Positions 1 through 9,220 of a stretch of 35,751 bases of DNA are shown here, piece after piece. The notes under the pieces were generated by a model. That model did no database searches. It saw nothing but the letters and a program-made list of their open reading frames with translations, and was not told where the DNA came from. Numbering within the stretch: position 1 is the first letter of the stretch; every line of letters begins with the position of its first letter. This stretch comes from Bacteroides sp. (GTDB lineage Bacteria; Bacteroidota; Bacteroidia; Bacteroidales; Muribaculaceae): positions 1-35,751 of the forward strand of contig JAAVDF010000015.1 of NCBI GenBank assembly GCA_014801945.1. Direction: 5' to 3'. A program made the position numbers and the translations under genes.

Positions 1-98
<98 letters not shown>

Positions 99-102
99 TA
101 CG

Positions 103-148
103 AGCCGGAGCTGAAATGCGAAATGCATATCAGCTCCGGCTTTTTTTT
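103..148 (+). terminator. Intrinsic terminator of the rRNA operon
   Basis: A perfect 12-bp stem pairs 103-114 with 130-141 (AGCCGGAGCTGA with TCAGCTCCGGCT). The loop contains a second small ATGC/GCAT hairpin. Eight T residues follow at 141-148. It sits immediately after the 5S rRNA and fits rRNA operon termination. Confidence 0.9.
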
Positions 149-155
149 ATTGTAC

Positions 156-186
156 AAAAAAATGAATTGGACATTTATCCAATTCA
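156..186 (-). terminator. Intrinsic terminator of the WYL-regulator transcript
   Basis: Read on the minus strand, a 9-bp stem (163-171 with 178-186, TGAATTGGA/TCCAATTCA, 6-base loop) is followed by seven T residues (plus-strand A-run 156-162). It lies 25 bases past the stop of the WYL gene and only a few bases from the rRNA terminator, so the two transcription units converge with back-to-back terminators. Confidence 0.8.
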
Positions 187-210
187 AATATGTCTGTAGA
201 AAATACAGAT

Positions 211-1110
211 TCATCCTTGTTCATACTGCTCAAGAGCTTTGCGCAGGCCTTCTGTGACCATTGCGCGGAGTTCTGGAGGGGAGATGACCTTAACGTCAGC
301 ACCGAGCGACAGAAGCTCTTGAACGAAGTCCTGAGTAAGACGCAGATGATAATGGAAATCTGAAAAAGCGTCGTGGATCTCCTCGCGTTGCGAGTGGTGG
401 AGCGGAAGCGCGCGGAGATATTTTGCCTGTCGGGCAGTTGCACGTATGACTACTAAATGAGGTTCGGCTTGAGTGAAGATGATTCCGAATGAATCACGCA
501 CGAATTTCTCGGCATCAAAAGTCGGATCGGGTACAAATGTATCACTCCCTATCGAAACGTCCTCCATGCGGTCGAGAGCGTATGTTTTGATAGCATTGTC
601 GCGCGTATTGCGTCCGGTCACATACCAACGTTGACGGAATATCTTCAGGAAGTAAGGTTCGATGACTACATCGCGCGTTGGATTTACACGTGTGTATGGC
701 CGGTAAGTAAAATGTAGCGGATGGTGTTCGCGCAGGGCAGATATGACCTGCGATAGATACAGGCGTGCCGACGGTACATCCTCAAGGAAAATTGCATCTG
801 ACACATCCTTTACCGATGAGAGCACATTGCTCATGGCCGCTGAGTTGAGAAGCCAGTCGGTGACGCTTGCCTGATGAGAGTCTCCGGAATCGATATAATA
901 CTCGTAGGTGGTAGGATTACACTCGATGTTGATATTGAAAAGCTCCTCGATGGCTGTGCGGTAGTTGTAGAACGTACGTCGCGGGAGGGGATCACCATCT
1001 GAATACGGTGATTGCATCCACAGCTCATTGAGCTTTTCACGTGTGATCGCGCCATACCGGCGTATGGTATCAATTAGCCAGATATATCGTGCAAGAAGAT
1101 TACGGGACAT
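211..1110 (-). CDS. WYL-domain transcriptional regulator
   Basis: This 299-residue protein has an N-terminal winged helix-turn-helix (about 1-60), a WYL domain from about 125 and a C-terminal WCX-like extension. The WYL core is visible as HFTYRPY (133-139), RWYVTGRN (161-168; WYV replaces the canonical WYL) and YALDRM (177-182). Proteins of this family sense a ligand, often a nucleotide or nucleic acid, through the WYL domain and regulate DNA-damage, defence or metabolic genes. The target cannot be told from the sequence. No defence genes flank it, so a housekeeping role is as likely as a defence link. The ATG at 1110 gives a complete HTH. It is the last gene before a terminator and lies 85 bases downstream of the nhaC gene on the same strand. 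Confidence 0.88.
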   Translation of the reverse strand: MSRNLLARYIWLIDTIRRYGAITREKLNELWMQSPYSDGDPLPRRTFYNYRTAIEELFNINIECNPTTYEYYIDSGDSHQASVTDWLLNSAAMSNVLSSVKDVSDAIFLEDVPSARLYLSQVISALREHHPLHFTYRPYTRVNPTRDVVIEPYFLKIFRQRWYVTGRNTRDNAIKTYALDRMEDVSIGSDTFVPDPTFDAEKFVRDSFGIIFTQAEPHLVVIRATARQAKYLRALPLHHSQREEIHDAFSDFHYHLRLTQDFVQELLSLGADVKVISPPELRAMVTEGLRKALEQYEQG

Positions 1111-1195
1111 GATAAACGGGTGTAAAAAGGAGTTTGAAAGTAGGGTCGCGTTTCAATACGTCTGCGTCCAGTCATGACATTTTCGTGTTTTCCTC

Positions 1196-2509
1196 TCAAT
1201 TCAGCCTTCGCGGGAAAAGAAAAACGATCGAAAGAATTATCATCCCTGCGAGAGCCCAAGGATAGTACAGATAGGGAAATGGCGCAGCCGGTGAAATACC
1301 GGCGAGCGATGTAGCCAGCAAAGTCTGGGCTCCGTAGGGAATGAGACACTGCACAACGCAAGAAGCCGAATCGAGGATTGACGCACTCTTGCGAGGATCG
1401 ATACCGTAACGCTCCGATATGTCACGTGATATTCCCCCGACGGTTATGATGGCTACCGTGTTGTTGGCCGTGCAGAGATTGACTATCCCTACGAGCAGGG
1501 CCAGTATCGCTTGTGCGCCACGTCGTCCGGATATACGGGCTGTGAGTCCTTGGAGCAGAAACTGTATGCCACCGGCGGCCTTGATCAGTCCCAGCATACC
1601 GGCTGCAAGGAGTGTTATGATAATGAGGTCGCCCATGCCGTCGATACCAACCCCCGCGAACGAGGCCATATCCATAAGACTTACACCGTTGATCATACCC
1701 ATTACAAGCGCGCTGAATATGCCTAATGAAAGTACGATGGTGACATTGATGCCGGCAATGGCTGTAGCAAGCACGACTATGTAAGGGATAATGAGAAAAT
1801 AGTCACTCTCCTTGGCCAGCGATATCGCAGGAGTATCCTGACCCATGAAAATATAAGCACCGAGGGTGATAATGGCAGCCGGAAGGGCTATCCATAGGTT
1901 TGCTTTGAATTTATCAGCCATATTGCACCCCTGCGAACGCGTGGCAGCGATTGTAGTGTCGGAGATAAAAGAGAGATTGTCTCCGAAAAAAGCTCCTCCG
2001 AGCACCACCGCAACATAGAATGCTATGTTGGCATCGACCATTTGCGCAATCTCGACGGCAAGCGGTGTGAGAGCCACAACCGTACCGACAGATGTACCTA
2101 CGGACAAGGATATGAAACAGGCAGCGAAAAAGAGGGTCGGCACTACGAATTGAGGCGGAAAGAAGCGTAGCGTCAGATTGACAGTCGCGTCGATCGCACC
2201 GATTTCCTTGGCCACGCTTGCAAAAGCTCCTGCAAGAATGAACACCCATATCATATAAAGGATATTGAAGTGTCCTGCGGCACGTGAGAAGGTCTCTATG
2301 CGATCCATTAGCGGGCGGCTTCGATAGATAGCGACTGCCCACATGGAGGCGACAACAAGAGCGACGGCGATAGGCATCTTATAGAAATCATCAAGGATGA
2401 TCGAGACCGCTACATAGAGCAGCAGAAACACGATTATGGGCGACAGCGCGAGCCATCCCTGTCCGGAAGGAATACGCTGTTCGGTATCGATTGGAGATTT
2501 ATACAACAT
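1196..2509 (-). CDS. nhaC: NhaC-family Na+/H+ antiporter
   Basis: This 437-residue membrane protein has about eleven or twelve hydrophobic segments. Family signatures are visible: SVGTSVGT at 136-143 and GDNLSFISDTT at 176-186, the conserved polar stretch of NhaC carriers. It should exchange cytoplasmic Na+ for H+ (some relatives carry organic substrates, so the substrate is inferred). The frame is open back to 2815, but those 102 extra codons overlap the end of yifB in another frame and are not membrane-like. The ATG at 2509 (MLYKSPIDTE) gives the normal family length and leaves a 64-base gap after yifB. No Shine-Dalgarno site is visible, as is usual in Bacteroidetes. The antiporter has no obvious functional tie to its neighbours. 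Confidence 0.9.
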   Translation of the reverse strand: MLYKSPIDTEQRIPSGQGWLALSPIIVFLLLYVAVSIILDDFYKMPIAVALVVASMWAVAIYRSRPLMDRIETFSRAAGHFNILYMIWVFILAGAFASVAKEIGAIDATVNLTLRFFPPQFVVPTLFFAACFISLSVGTSVGTVVALTPLAVEIAQMVDANIAFYVAVVLGGAFFGDNLSFISDTTIAATRSQGCNMADKFKANLWIALPAAIITLGAYIFMGQDTPAISLAKESDYFLIIPYIVVLATAIAGINVTIVLSLGIFSALVMGMINGVSLMDMASFAGVGIDGMGDLIIITLLAAGMLGLIKAAGGIQFLLQGLTARISGRRGAQAILALLVGIVNLCTANNTVAIITVGGISRDISERYGIDPRKSASILDSASCVVQCLIPYGAQTLLATSLAGISPAAPFPYLYYPWALAGMIILSIVFLFPRRLN

Positions 2510-2573
2510 TTTTCTGACGGGTAGTGGGATATTAAGTTGCGGTTGGAAATTCGGTAGATGCACGCGGACGGGG

Positions 2574-4226
2574 TCAGAACGGCATTTTATCGACTGTGCG
2601 TCCCCAGTTTCCACGGTCGAGGTTGCGATATGAGAGAGCCTCGTGGAGATGGTGGGAGAGTATAGGAGAGTTGACGGCCTCCTGCATTGCAGAGAGAGGC
2701 ACTGCGGGAGTGGATGATTTACCGTCGGTAGAGGATGGATAATTTTGTAAAAGCATTGTGGCCTGTTCGAGATCCGCGATAGTGCGTGCGACTTTAAGTA
2801 TGCGGTCGTATGCACGTGCGCTCATGTCGAGACGTGTCATGGCTTCGCGCAATGTTTCAAGTCCCTCGTGGTTAATGGTTGCGTGGCTCCGTAGCAGGCG
2901 TGAGTTCATCTGGGCATTACAGTGAATACCCCTTTCAGCCGCGAAGCGTAATGCTTGGATCTCGCGTGCGCGGACCACACGTGCCTTCATCACCTCGCTC
3001 TTCTCCCCTTCGCGGGCAGATGACAGTTCATCGAAAGCCACCGGATAGATTTCAACCTGAAGGTCTATACGGTCAAGCAGAGGGCCACTGATACGGTTGA
3101 GATACTTCTGCACAGCCGCCTGCGTACACATGCATTCCTTGGTCGGATGATTGTAGTAACCGCAGGGACAAGGGTTCATCGAAGCCACGAGCATGAAGCC
3201 GGCGGGATAATCAATGGTATATTTCGCACGGGCTATGGTGATACGGCGGTCCTCAAGAGGCTGGCGCATCACTTCGAGCACCTGACGTGAAAATTCCGGA
3301 AATTCATCGAGAAACAGCACTCCATTGTGGGCGAGTGAGATCTCGCCCGGTGCAGGATTGGCTCCGCCACCGACGAGAGCTACGGGTGAGATGGTGTGGT
3401 GCGGTGCGCGATATGGACGTGTGGTCATCAGGCGCGAACCGCTGCGCAGTTTTCCGGCTACGGAATGGATCTTGGTAGTTTCAAGTGCTTCTGCAAGGGT
3501 GAGCGGCGGGAGGATGGTCGGCAGACGCTTGGCCATCATTGATTTGCCTGCGCCGGGAGGACCGACAAGCAGTATGTTGTGACCGCCGGCACATGCTACC
3601 TCAAAAGCCCGCTTCACAAGTTCCTGACCCTTCACCTCTGAAAAATCGCAATCAAACACTGCGGATGCACGTGCAAATTCCTCGCGCGTGTTGACTATCA
3701 CAGGGCTTGGGGCTATGCGTCCGCTCACGAAATCAATGACCTCGCGGAGAGTGGCCATGCCATACACCTCAAGATTGTTCACGACGGCAGCCTCCGTAGC
3801 ATTGGCCACCGGGACAATCATCCCTTTGAATCCCATCTCGCGCGCCTTTATGGCCATCGGCAACGCACCCTTTATGGGGAGGATAGAGCCGTCAAGTGAC
3901 AGTTCACCCATTATCATGAAGGAGTCAAGCGGGATTGAGGGGGTGATCTGCTCACATGCGGCGAGTATGCCCAAGGCTATCGGCAGGTCGTAGGCTGCTC
4001 CTTCCTTGCGGACATCGGCGGGTGAGAGATTGACCACAATCCTGCGGCGCGGCCATTTGTAGCCAGACTGGCTTATAGCGGATATGACGCGTTGATAACT
4101 CTCTTTGACGGCTGTATCGGCCATCCCGACGAGTGAGAACTGCACGCCGTTCTCCGCCACCGTCTCGATGGTGATGATCAGTGCATCGATGCCTTGAACG
4201 GCAGCTCCGTAGGTTTTGATCAACAT
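2574..4226 (-). CDS. YifB/ComM-family Mg-chelatase-like AAA+ ATPase
   Basis: This protein of 550 residues has the standard three-part layout. An N-terminal Lon-protease-like ChlI domain (about 20-170) is followed by an AAA+ module with Walker A GPPGAGKS (222-229) and Walker B-like LFLDEFPEF (304-312). A Cys-rich NPCPCGYYNH...CMC zinc-ribbon-like segment (351-367) and a C-terminal Mg-chelatase helical domain (YDRILKVARTIADLE) complete it. ComM relatives are branch-migration helicases acting in natural transformation and recombination; other members are uncharacterised, so the precise role here is inferred. The C-terminal tail runs about 16 residues past the helical domain. It lies 60 bases after metH on the same strand, probably as a co-transcribed passenger. 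Confidence 0.93.
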   Translation of the reverse strand: MLIKTYGAAVQGIDALIITIETVAENGVQFSLVGMADTAVKESYQRVISAISQSGYKWPRRRIVVNLSPADVRKEGAAYDLPIALGILAACEQITPSIPLDSFMIMGELSLDGSILPIKGALPMAIKAREMGFKGMIVPVANATEAAVVNNLEVYGMATLREVIDFVSGRIAPSPVIVNTREEFARASAVFDCDFSEVKGQELVKRAFEVACAGGHNILLVGPPGAGKSMMAKRLPTILPPLTLAEALETTKIHSVAGKLRSGSRLMTTRPYRAPHHTISPVALVGGGANPAPGEISLAHNGVLFLDEFPEFSRQVLEVMRQPLEDRRITIARAKYTIDYPAGFMLVASMNPCPCGYYNHPTKECMCTQAAVQKYLNRISGPLLDRIDLQVEIYPVAFDELSSAREGEKSEVMKARVVRAREIQALRFAAERGIHCNAQMNSRLLRSHATINHEGLETLREAMTRLDMSARAYDRILKVARTIADLEQATMLLQNYPSSTDGKSSTPAVPLSAMQEAVNSPILSHHLHEALSYRNLDRGNWGRTVDKMPF

Positions 4227-4235
4227 GGTTTTTGA

Positions 4236-4260
4236 GTATATGGTATGAGGTATATGGTAT
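4236..4260. repeat. Short direct repeat in the metH-yifB spacer
   Basis: The 11-base unit GTATATGGTAT occurs at 4236-4246 and again at 4250-4260 (period 14). A degenerate third relative, GATATGGAG, is near 4271. It lies wholly in the 60-base gap between metH and yifB. No function is evident; slippage-generated repeats are common in such spacers. Confidence 0.6.
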
Positions 4261-4286
4261 AGAGAGGGAGGATATGGAGTATTGTA

Positions 4287-7200
4287 TCAGTTGTGGGCTA
4301 ATAGTTTACGCACCTCCTCGTCCGTAAGTCCGCGGCGTGAGGCGTAGTCGGCTACTTGATCATCATCAACAGATCCGACCATGAAGTATGTGGCTTCCGG
4401 ATGGGCTATGTAAAGACCGCAGACTGTCGCTGACGGCTCCATAGCTCCGTTTTCGGTGAGACCGATGCCTATTTCCTCAAATTTCAGGAGCGGGGCAATG
4501 GTATGGGTGAGTTTCTGATCTGGCAGTGAGGGATAGCCGATGGCAGGTCTGATACCACTGAAATGTCCGGCAAACATTTCGTGTGGCGTTAGATCCTCAC
4601 CGGTAGCATAGCCCCACAGTTCGCGCCGTACTTTGGCATGAAGATATTCCGAGCCGGCTTCTGCCAGACGATGGGCCAGACTTTGGACGAGAAGCGACCG
4701 GTAGGAATCCCCCTCGGCCTCAAAGCGTCCGCGCAACGCCGATAGGTCGATCGTCACGGCGAACGCTCCGATATATTCGTTGTCGGTGGCCAGATAGTCG
4801 GCCAAAGCGCGGGTCGGAGCATCGGGGGCTGGTGTCTGCGAGCGCAGGGTCGGTATGCGCACTTCCCCATCCTTATTTCCGGGAAGAGTTATCACTATGT
4901 CATCACCATCGGCATGAGCCTCGTTAAGACTCACGGCTGCTTTACAGTAGTAGTTTTCCTTACAGAGTTCGCTCAGAAGAGCCTTGGCATCGTCGTAAAG
5001 ACGAAGCACTTCGCGTCCTTTATCCGGATCGGCGGGTGTATGGCGTTCGATCCATTCCTGACGGCAGGCCGGGCAATCACCAAGAATGGTCACGGATGAG
5101 AAATCGCCCGGAATCTTCCATGTGTTGAAGAAGAAACGCCAGTTGATGTAAGGCAGCAGCTCTCTGACAGGGATTTCAAGCACACTGCGCCCCTCGACGG
5201 CAGGTCGGACAGGCGTATGTGGGGATAGGAAAGACCGGATTGAACGTTTCCGTGCTTCTGCGAGTGGTATTTTGGGAAGCGAACAGTTGTGTTCGCGTTC
5301 ACGCAGAGCGGCATATTCCTCTTTCAAGGCTGCTATGTAGCTGTCGCGTGTCGCCGGGTTGAGCAGTCGGGCTGCAATCAGTGGATTTTGCGAAGCATCC
5401 GGAACATGGATGACGGGTGCGGAATAGCGGGTAGCTATCTTCACGGCGGTATGTATGCGCGAGGTTGTCGCGCCCCCGATCATTACCGGTATGTCGAGAC
5501 CGTTCTTACCCATAAGCTCCACTACATGACCCATTTCTTCAAGCGAGGGGGTTATGAGACCCGAAAGACATACGAAATCGGGCTTTTCGGCTATTGCTGT
5601 GCTCACGATCTTTTCGGCCGGTACCATTACACCGAGGTCTATCACCTCGTAGTTGTTGCAGGCAAGTACTATTGAGACAATGTTCTTACCGATGTCGTGC
5701 ACATCACCTTTGACGGTTGCGAAGATCACCTTTCCCGCTTTTGTCGTTTCCCGCGAGTTGCGTCGGGCTTCAATAGCAGGAGTGAGGAAACCCACGGCTC
5801 GTTTCATCGTGCGTGCGGTTTTCACCACCTGTGGCAGGAACATCTTGCCTTCGCCGAAGAGCTGTCCCACACGGTTCATTCCCTCCATCAGAGGACCATC
5901 GATTATACCAACCGGATCAGAATATTTCTCAAGAGCTTCCGTCAGGTCAGCCTCAAGATGATCATGGATACCGCGCACAAGTGCGTAGGTCAGACGTTCC
6001 TCCACCGGGAGATGACGCCATTCTTCCTCGCGTGTTGTGACTGCTCCGTGGTTGACGGTGGCCGCATCTTTTTCGCGCAGCATCTGCTGTGCATGTTCGA
6101 TGAGTTCTTCCGCAGCCTCTTCACGGCGGCAGAGCACCACGTCTTCCAGCAGTGACCGCAGGGCAGGGTCGATATCCTCGTATGTCACGGATGAGGATAG
6201 ATTGACGATCGCCATATCCATTCCTGCTTCTATGGCATGGTAGAGGAACACGGCATGCATGGCCTCGCGCAGATAATTGTTTCCGCGAAATGAGAAGGAG
6301 AGATTGCTGACACCACCGCTTACCTTCGCGCCGGGTAGATTTTCCTTGATCCAACGGACAGCACGGATGAAATCAAGCCCATAGCGGTCATGTTCCTTCA
6401 TTCCGGTGGCTATAGCGAGGATATTGGGGTCGAATATAATATCTTCAGGATTGAATCCGAGCCGGTCGGTCAACAGTCGGTAAGCACGCGTGCAGACCTC
6501 AATCTTGCGCTCGAATGTATCGGCCTGACCATCTTCATCGAAGGCCATCACCACCACGGCTGCTCCAAGCTCCATAATGCGCCGGGCACGGGAGAGGAAC
6601 ATCTCCTCACCCTCCTTCAGGGATATGGAATTGACTATCGGTTTACCTTGGACACATTTGAGGGCGGCTTCGATGACATCCCATTTCGATGAGTCGATCA
6701 TCACGGGGACACGCGCTATGTCAGGCTCGGAAGAAATGAGGTTGAGGAAGCCACAGATCTCTTTGCGTGCATCCATCATTCCGTCATCCATGTTTATGTC
6801 GATGATCTGCGCGCCGTCCTCCACTTGCCGCCGGGCTATGGTGAGAGCCTCGTCCATATTTCCCTCTTTAATTAGACGGAGGAATTTACGTGAACCGGCC
6901 ACGTTGCAGCGTTCGCCCACGTTCACGAAAAGCGATTCGGGCAGTATCTCCAGCGGTTCGAGTCCGGAAAGACGGAGTGCGGGAGTGACGGCAGGGACAG
7001 CACGCGGTTTGAACCTGCGTGCTTCAGCCGAGAGCGCGGCTATATGTTCGGGAGTCGTGCCGCAGCAGCCGCCTGCGATATTGAGAAGTCCTTGTGAGAA
7101 ATACTCGCGCAGATGCATGGCCATTGTCTCCGGAGTCTCATCATATTCGCCCATTGCGTTGGGGAGACCCGCATTCGGATGACAGCTGACGGGATAGGGG

Positions 7201-7985
7201 GCCATACGTGAGAGCTCCGCGACATGAGGGAGCATGTCGGCCGCTCCAAACGAACAGTTGATGCCTACGGTCGCTATGTCCGCATGACCGATTGAGGCGA
7301 GGAATGCTTTGAGTGTCTGACCTGAGAATGTCCGTCCGTCAGGTCCTGATATGGTCACCGACACCATTATCGGACAGTCGCGTCCGGCCTCTCTGATGGC
7401 GTGACGTGCGGCATCAAGTCCGGCTTTGAGGTTCAGGGTATCGAAAACTGTTTCGAAAAGCAGCAGATCCACTCCACCATCGATCAATGCGGCCACCTGT
7501 TCGTGGTAGGCGGCATAGAGATCATCGTAAGTAACGGCGCGGAGTGCGGGATCGCTGACATCGGGACTCATCGAAGCAGTCTTGTTGGTCGGGCCGATTG
7601 ATCCGGCTACTAATATGGGCCGACCGAGTTCGGCTGTGCGCCGGTCTGCCAGATCGCGGAGCAGACGGGCAGCCTCGCGGTTGATTTCCGGGACGAGGCT
7701 CTCCATTGCGTAGTCAGCCATTGAAATGGCGTTGGCATTGAACGTGTCTGTCGAGATTATGTCAGCTCCGGCATCTATGTAGCGCGATGCTATTTCTGTG
7801 ATCACATCGGGACGCGTCAGGACAAGCAGATCGTTGTTACCGCGAAGGTCACACTTCCAGTCGGCGAAACGCTTGCCACGGAAGTCAGCTTCGGTAAGTC
7901 CATAGGACTGTATCATTGTGCCTGTCGCACCGTCGAGGATAAGGATGCGTTCGGTGAGCAGTTTATTAAAATCGTTGTTGTCCAC
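4287..7985 (-). CDS. metH: Cobalamin-dependent methionine synthase
   Basis: This full-length four-module enzyme transfers methyl from 5-methyl-THF to homocysteine through B12. The homocysteine domain carries the zinc ligands C244 (GINCSFG) and C307/C308 (GGCCGTTP). A pterin domain follows (VNVGERCNVAGSRKF, DINMDDGMMD). The B12 domain has DVHDIGKN with lower axial ligand H763, close to His759 of E. coli. The C-terminal SAM-dependent activation domain has INWRFFFNTW and RPAIGYPSLPD. The frame has a TTG at 8018 that overlaps the upstream stop (TTGA) and a GTG at 7985. I chose the GTG because it leaves eleven residues before ERILILDGATGTM, as in relatives, but the TTG (eleven residues longer) is possible. 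I could find no cobalamin riboswitch upstream. It probably depends on the flavodoxin reductase systems of the host for reactivation. Confidence 0.96.
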   Translation of the reverse strand: MDNNDFNKLLTERILILDGATGTMIQSYGLTEADFRGKRFADWKCDLRGNNDLLVLTRPDVITEIASRYIDAGADIISTDTFNANAISMADYAMESLVPEINREAARLLRDLADRRTAELGRPILVAGSIGPTNKTASMSPDVSDPALRAVTYDDLYAAYHEQVAALIDGGVDLLLFETVFDTLNLKAGLDAARHAIREAGRDCPIMVSVTISGPDGRTFSGQTLKAFLASIGHADIATVGINCSFGAADMLPHVAELSRMAPYPVSCHPNAGLPNAMGEYDETPETMAMHLREYFSQGLLNIAGGCCGTTPEHIAALSAEARRFKPRAVPAVTPALRLSGLEPLEILPESLFVNVGERCNVAGSRKFLRLIKEGNMDEALTIARRQVEDGAQIIDINMDDGMMDARKEICGFLNLISSEPDIARVPVMIDSSKWDVIEAALKCVQGKPIVNSISLKEGEEMFLSRARRIMELGAAVVVMAFDEDGQADTFERKIEVCTRAYRLLTDRLGFNPEDIIFDPNILAIATGMKEHDRYGLDFIRAVRWIKENLPGAKVSGGVSNLSFSFRGNNYLREAMHAVFLYHAIEAGMDMAIVNLSSSVTYEDIDPALRSLLEDVVLCRREEAAEELIEHAQQMLREKDAATVNHGAVTTREEEWRHLPVEERLTYALVRGIHDHLEADLTEALEKYSDPVGIIDGPLMEGMNRVGQLFGEGKMFLPQVVKTARTMKRAVGFLTPAIEARRNSRETTKAGKVIFATVKGDVHDIGKNIVSIVLACNNYEVIDLGVMVPAEKIVSTAIAEKPDFVCLSGLITPSLEEMGHVVELMGKNGLDIPVMIGGATTSRIHTAVKIATRYSAPVIHVPDASQNPLIAARLLNPATRDSYIAALKEEYAALREREHNCSLPKIPLAEARKRSIRSFLSPHTPVRPAVEGRSVLEIPVRELLPYINWRFFFNTWKIPGDFSSVTILGDCPACRQEWIERHTPADPDKGREVLRLYDDAKALLSELCKENYYCKAAVSLNEAHADGDDIVITLPGNKDGEVRIPTLRSQTPAPDAPTRALADYLATDNEYIGAFAVTIDLSALRGRFEAEGDSYRSLLVQSLAHRLAEAGSEYLHAKVRRELWGYATGEDLTPHEMFAGHFSGIRPAIGYPSLPDQKLTHTIAPLLKFEEIGIGLTENGAMEPSATVCGLYIAHPEATYFMVGSVDDDQVADYASRRGLTDEEVRKLLAHN

Positions 7986-8014
7986 TGAGTATGAGTACTG
8001 TATGTAATATTGAT

Positions 8015-9097
8015 TCAATCAATTATCGTGCGCAGATAGGCCGTCAGCTCTTCACCGTTTCTGGCAGCCTGTGCCGCCGATGGGTGATGATCCGCACCGT
8101 AACCGAGTTCGCCTGTCTGCTCCGAGAGGTCGAAACGGTAATAGTGGTCATCGGTTTCGGCCAGACGGTCGAGCACTTCTGTCACATCTTTGAGAGCCTC
8201 TCCGTGGAGCATCGGACCGGTGAGCATTACTATCTTGGCCTGCGGCTGGAGGGTGCGGAGATGGACGAGGAATTTCTTATATGCAAGCTCGAAGGCATCT
8301 ATGTCATAGTTTCCGAGTGATGTGTCGTTAGTGCCGAGATTTATGCAGATGATATCGGGACGGAACGACCGATGATTCCAGTAATGGGCAGGATTGTAGA
8401 TGAGGGTGCGGTCATATTCACCCGGCATGCGCTCATCGGGAGTTCCCTCACGAGGACCGTTGTAGCTGCGGTACATTCCGATACCGGAGCGCGCCACGAC
8501 GTTGAAGTCGGCATCAAGCGCACGGGCCGTCAGATAGGCATAGCTCAGGGTGTGGTTCTGATTGTCGTAGCTGTAGCGGACACTGCCGTTGTCGGCCTCC
8601 GTCCCGTAACCGCAGGTGATGGAGTTGCCGATGAACTCGATCCGGAGTTCAGGACGTTCGGGAGCGGGGAGGAGGGTTGCATTGTCACCACCGATTATGA
8701 ATCCGTGAAATTCGGGGTGCTTCTCCCATCCCTCGATGGCGTAAGCCACGCGCAGGGAGTGAGGGCCTTCCGACAGCGAATCGGCCAGCAGGATCACCGA
8801 ATCGGAAGGGGTGAAATTGATTTTGAACGGTGCGAGTGAGTCTATCTCGACCATGAACTGTCCGCTTCCGGGCGAGGCACACATTTCGATGGATGATCCC
8901 TCGAAGTTAAGCATGGCCGTCGTACCGGGATAGGTGAAGGTCGGGGGCAGTGAGTCGGAAAACAGGATGCGCCCCATGTAGAGAATGTCGGGATTGTCAG
9001 GGGCAACACGCAAGCCACGATTATCGGAACACGATACGGCAAGCACACATAGGGCTGTCACGAGTCCCGAAATTTTAAATTTATGAAAAGTACCCAT
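8015..9097 (-). CDS. CE2-like SGNH esterase lipoprotein
   Basis: This 360-residue exported protein has an N-terminal hydrophobic segment ending in the lipobox AVSC (C23), so it is probably lipid-anchored. The N-terminal half (about 30-145) looks like the jelly-roll domain of carbohydrate esterase family 2. The C-terminal SGNH hydrolase domain carries FIGNSITCGYGTE (nucleophile S159), GTND (255-258) and DHHPS (336-340, catalytic H338). CE2 enzymes deacetylate plant or host polysaccharides; the real substrate here is unknown. The frame extends to a GTG at 9127, but the ATG at 9097 gives a proper lipoprotein signal. Its TGA stop overlaps the alternative TTG start of metH. No polysaccharide-utilisation genes (SusC/D pair) adjoin it. 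Confidence 0.85.
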   Translation of the reverse strand: MGTFHKFKISGLVTALCVLAVSCSDNRGLRVAPDNPDILYMGRILFSDSLPPTFTYPGTTAMLNFEGSSIEMCASPGSGQFMVEIDSLAPFKINFTPSDSVILLADSLSEGPHSLRVAYAIEGWEKHPEFHGFIIGGDNATLLPAPERPELRIEFIGNSITCGYGTEADNGSVRYSYDNQNHTLSYAYLTARALDADFNVVARSGIGMYRSYNGPREGTPDERMPGEYDRTLIYNPAHYWNHRSFRPDIICINLGTNDTSLGNYDIDAFELAYKKFLVHLRTLQPQAKIVMLTGPMLHGEALKDVTEVLDRLAETDDHYYRFDLSEQTGELGYGADHHPSAAQAARNGEELTAYLRTIID

Positions 9098-9220
9098 TGA
9101 AGATGCGTGATTGGGGAGGTTTTCCACAAAATTAAGCGTTTTTATCGTGACGGCAAAGGATCAGCGTAAATTTTAGTAGCATTAAGGCTGATTTAGAATC
9201 CAAGTGGTGAAAAAGTCTGA

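Noticed and set aside
2510-2815. N-terminal extension of the NhaC frame by 102 codons
   Set aside because: It overlaps the 3' end of yifB in another frame, has no membrane-like or family-like sequence, and the ATG at 2509 gives the normal antiporter start.
7986-8200. Cobalamin riboswitch before metH
   Set aside because: The region is coding for the esterase and I could not find a B12-box-like core or switch-like hairpins.
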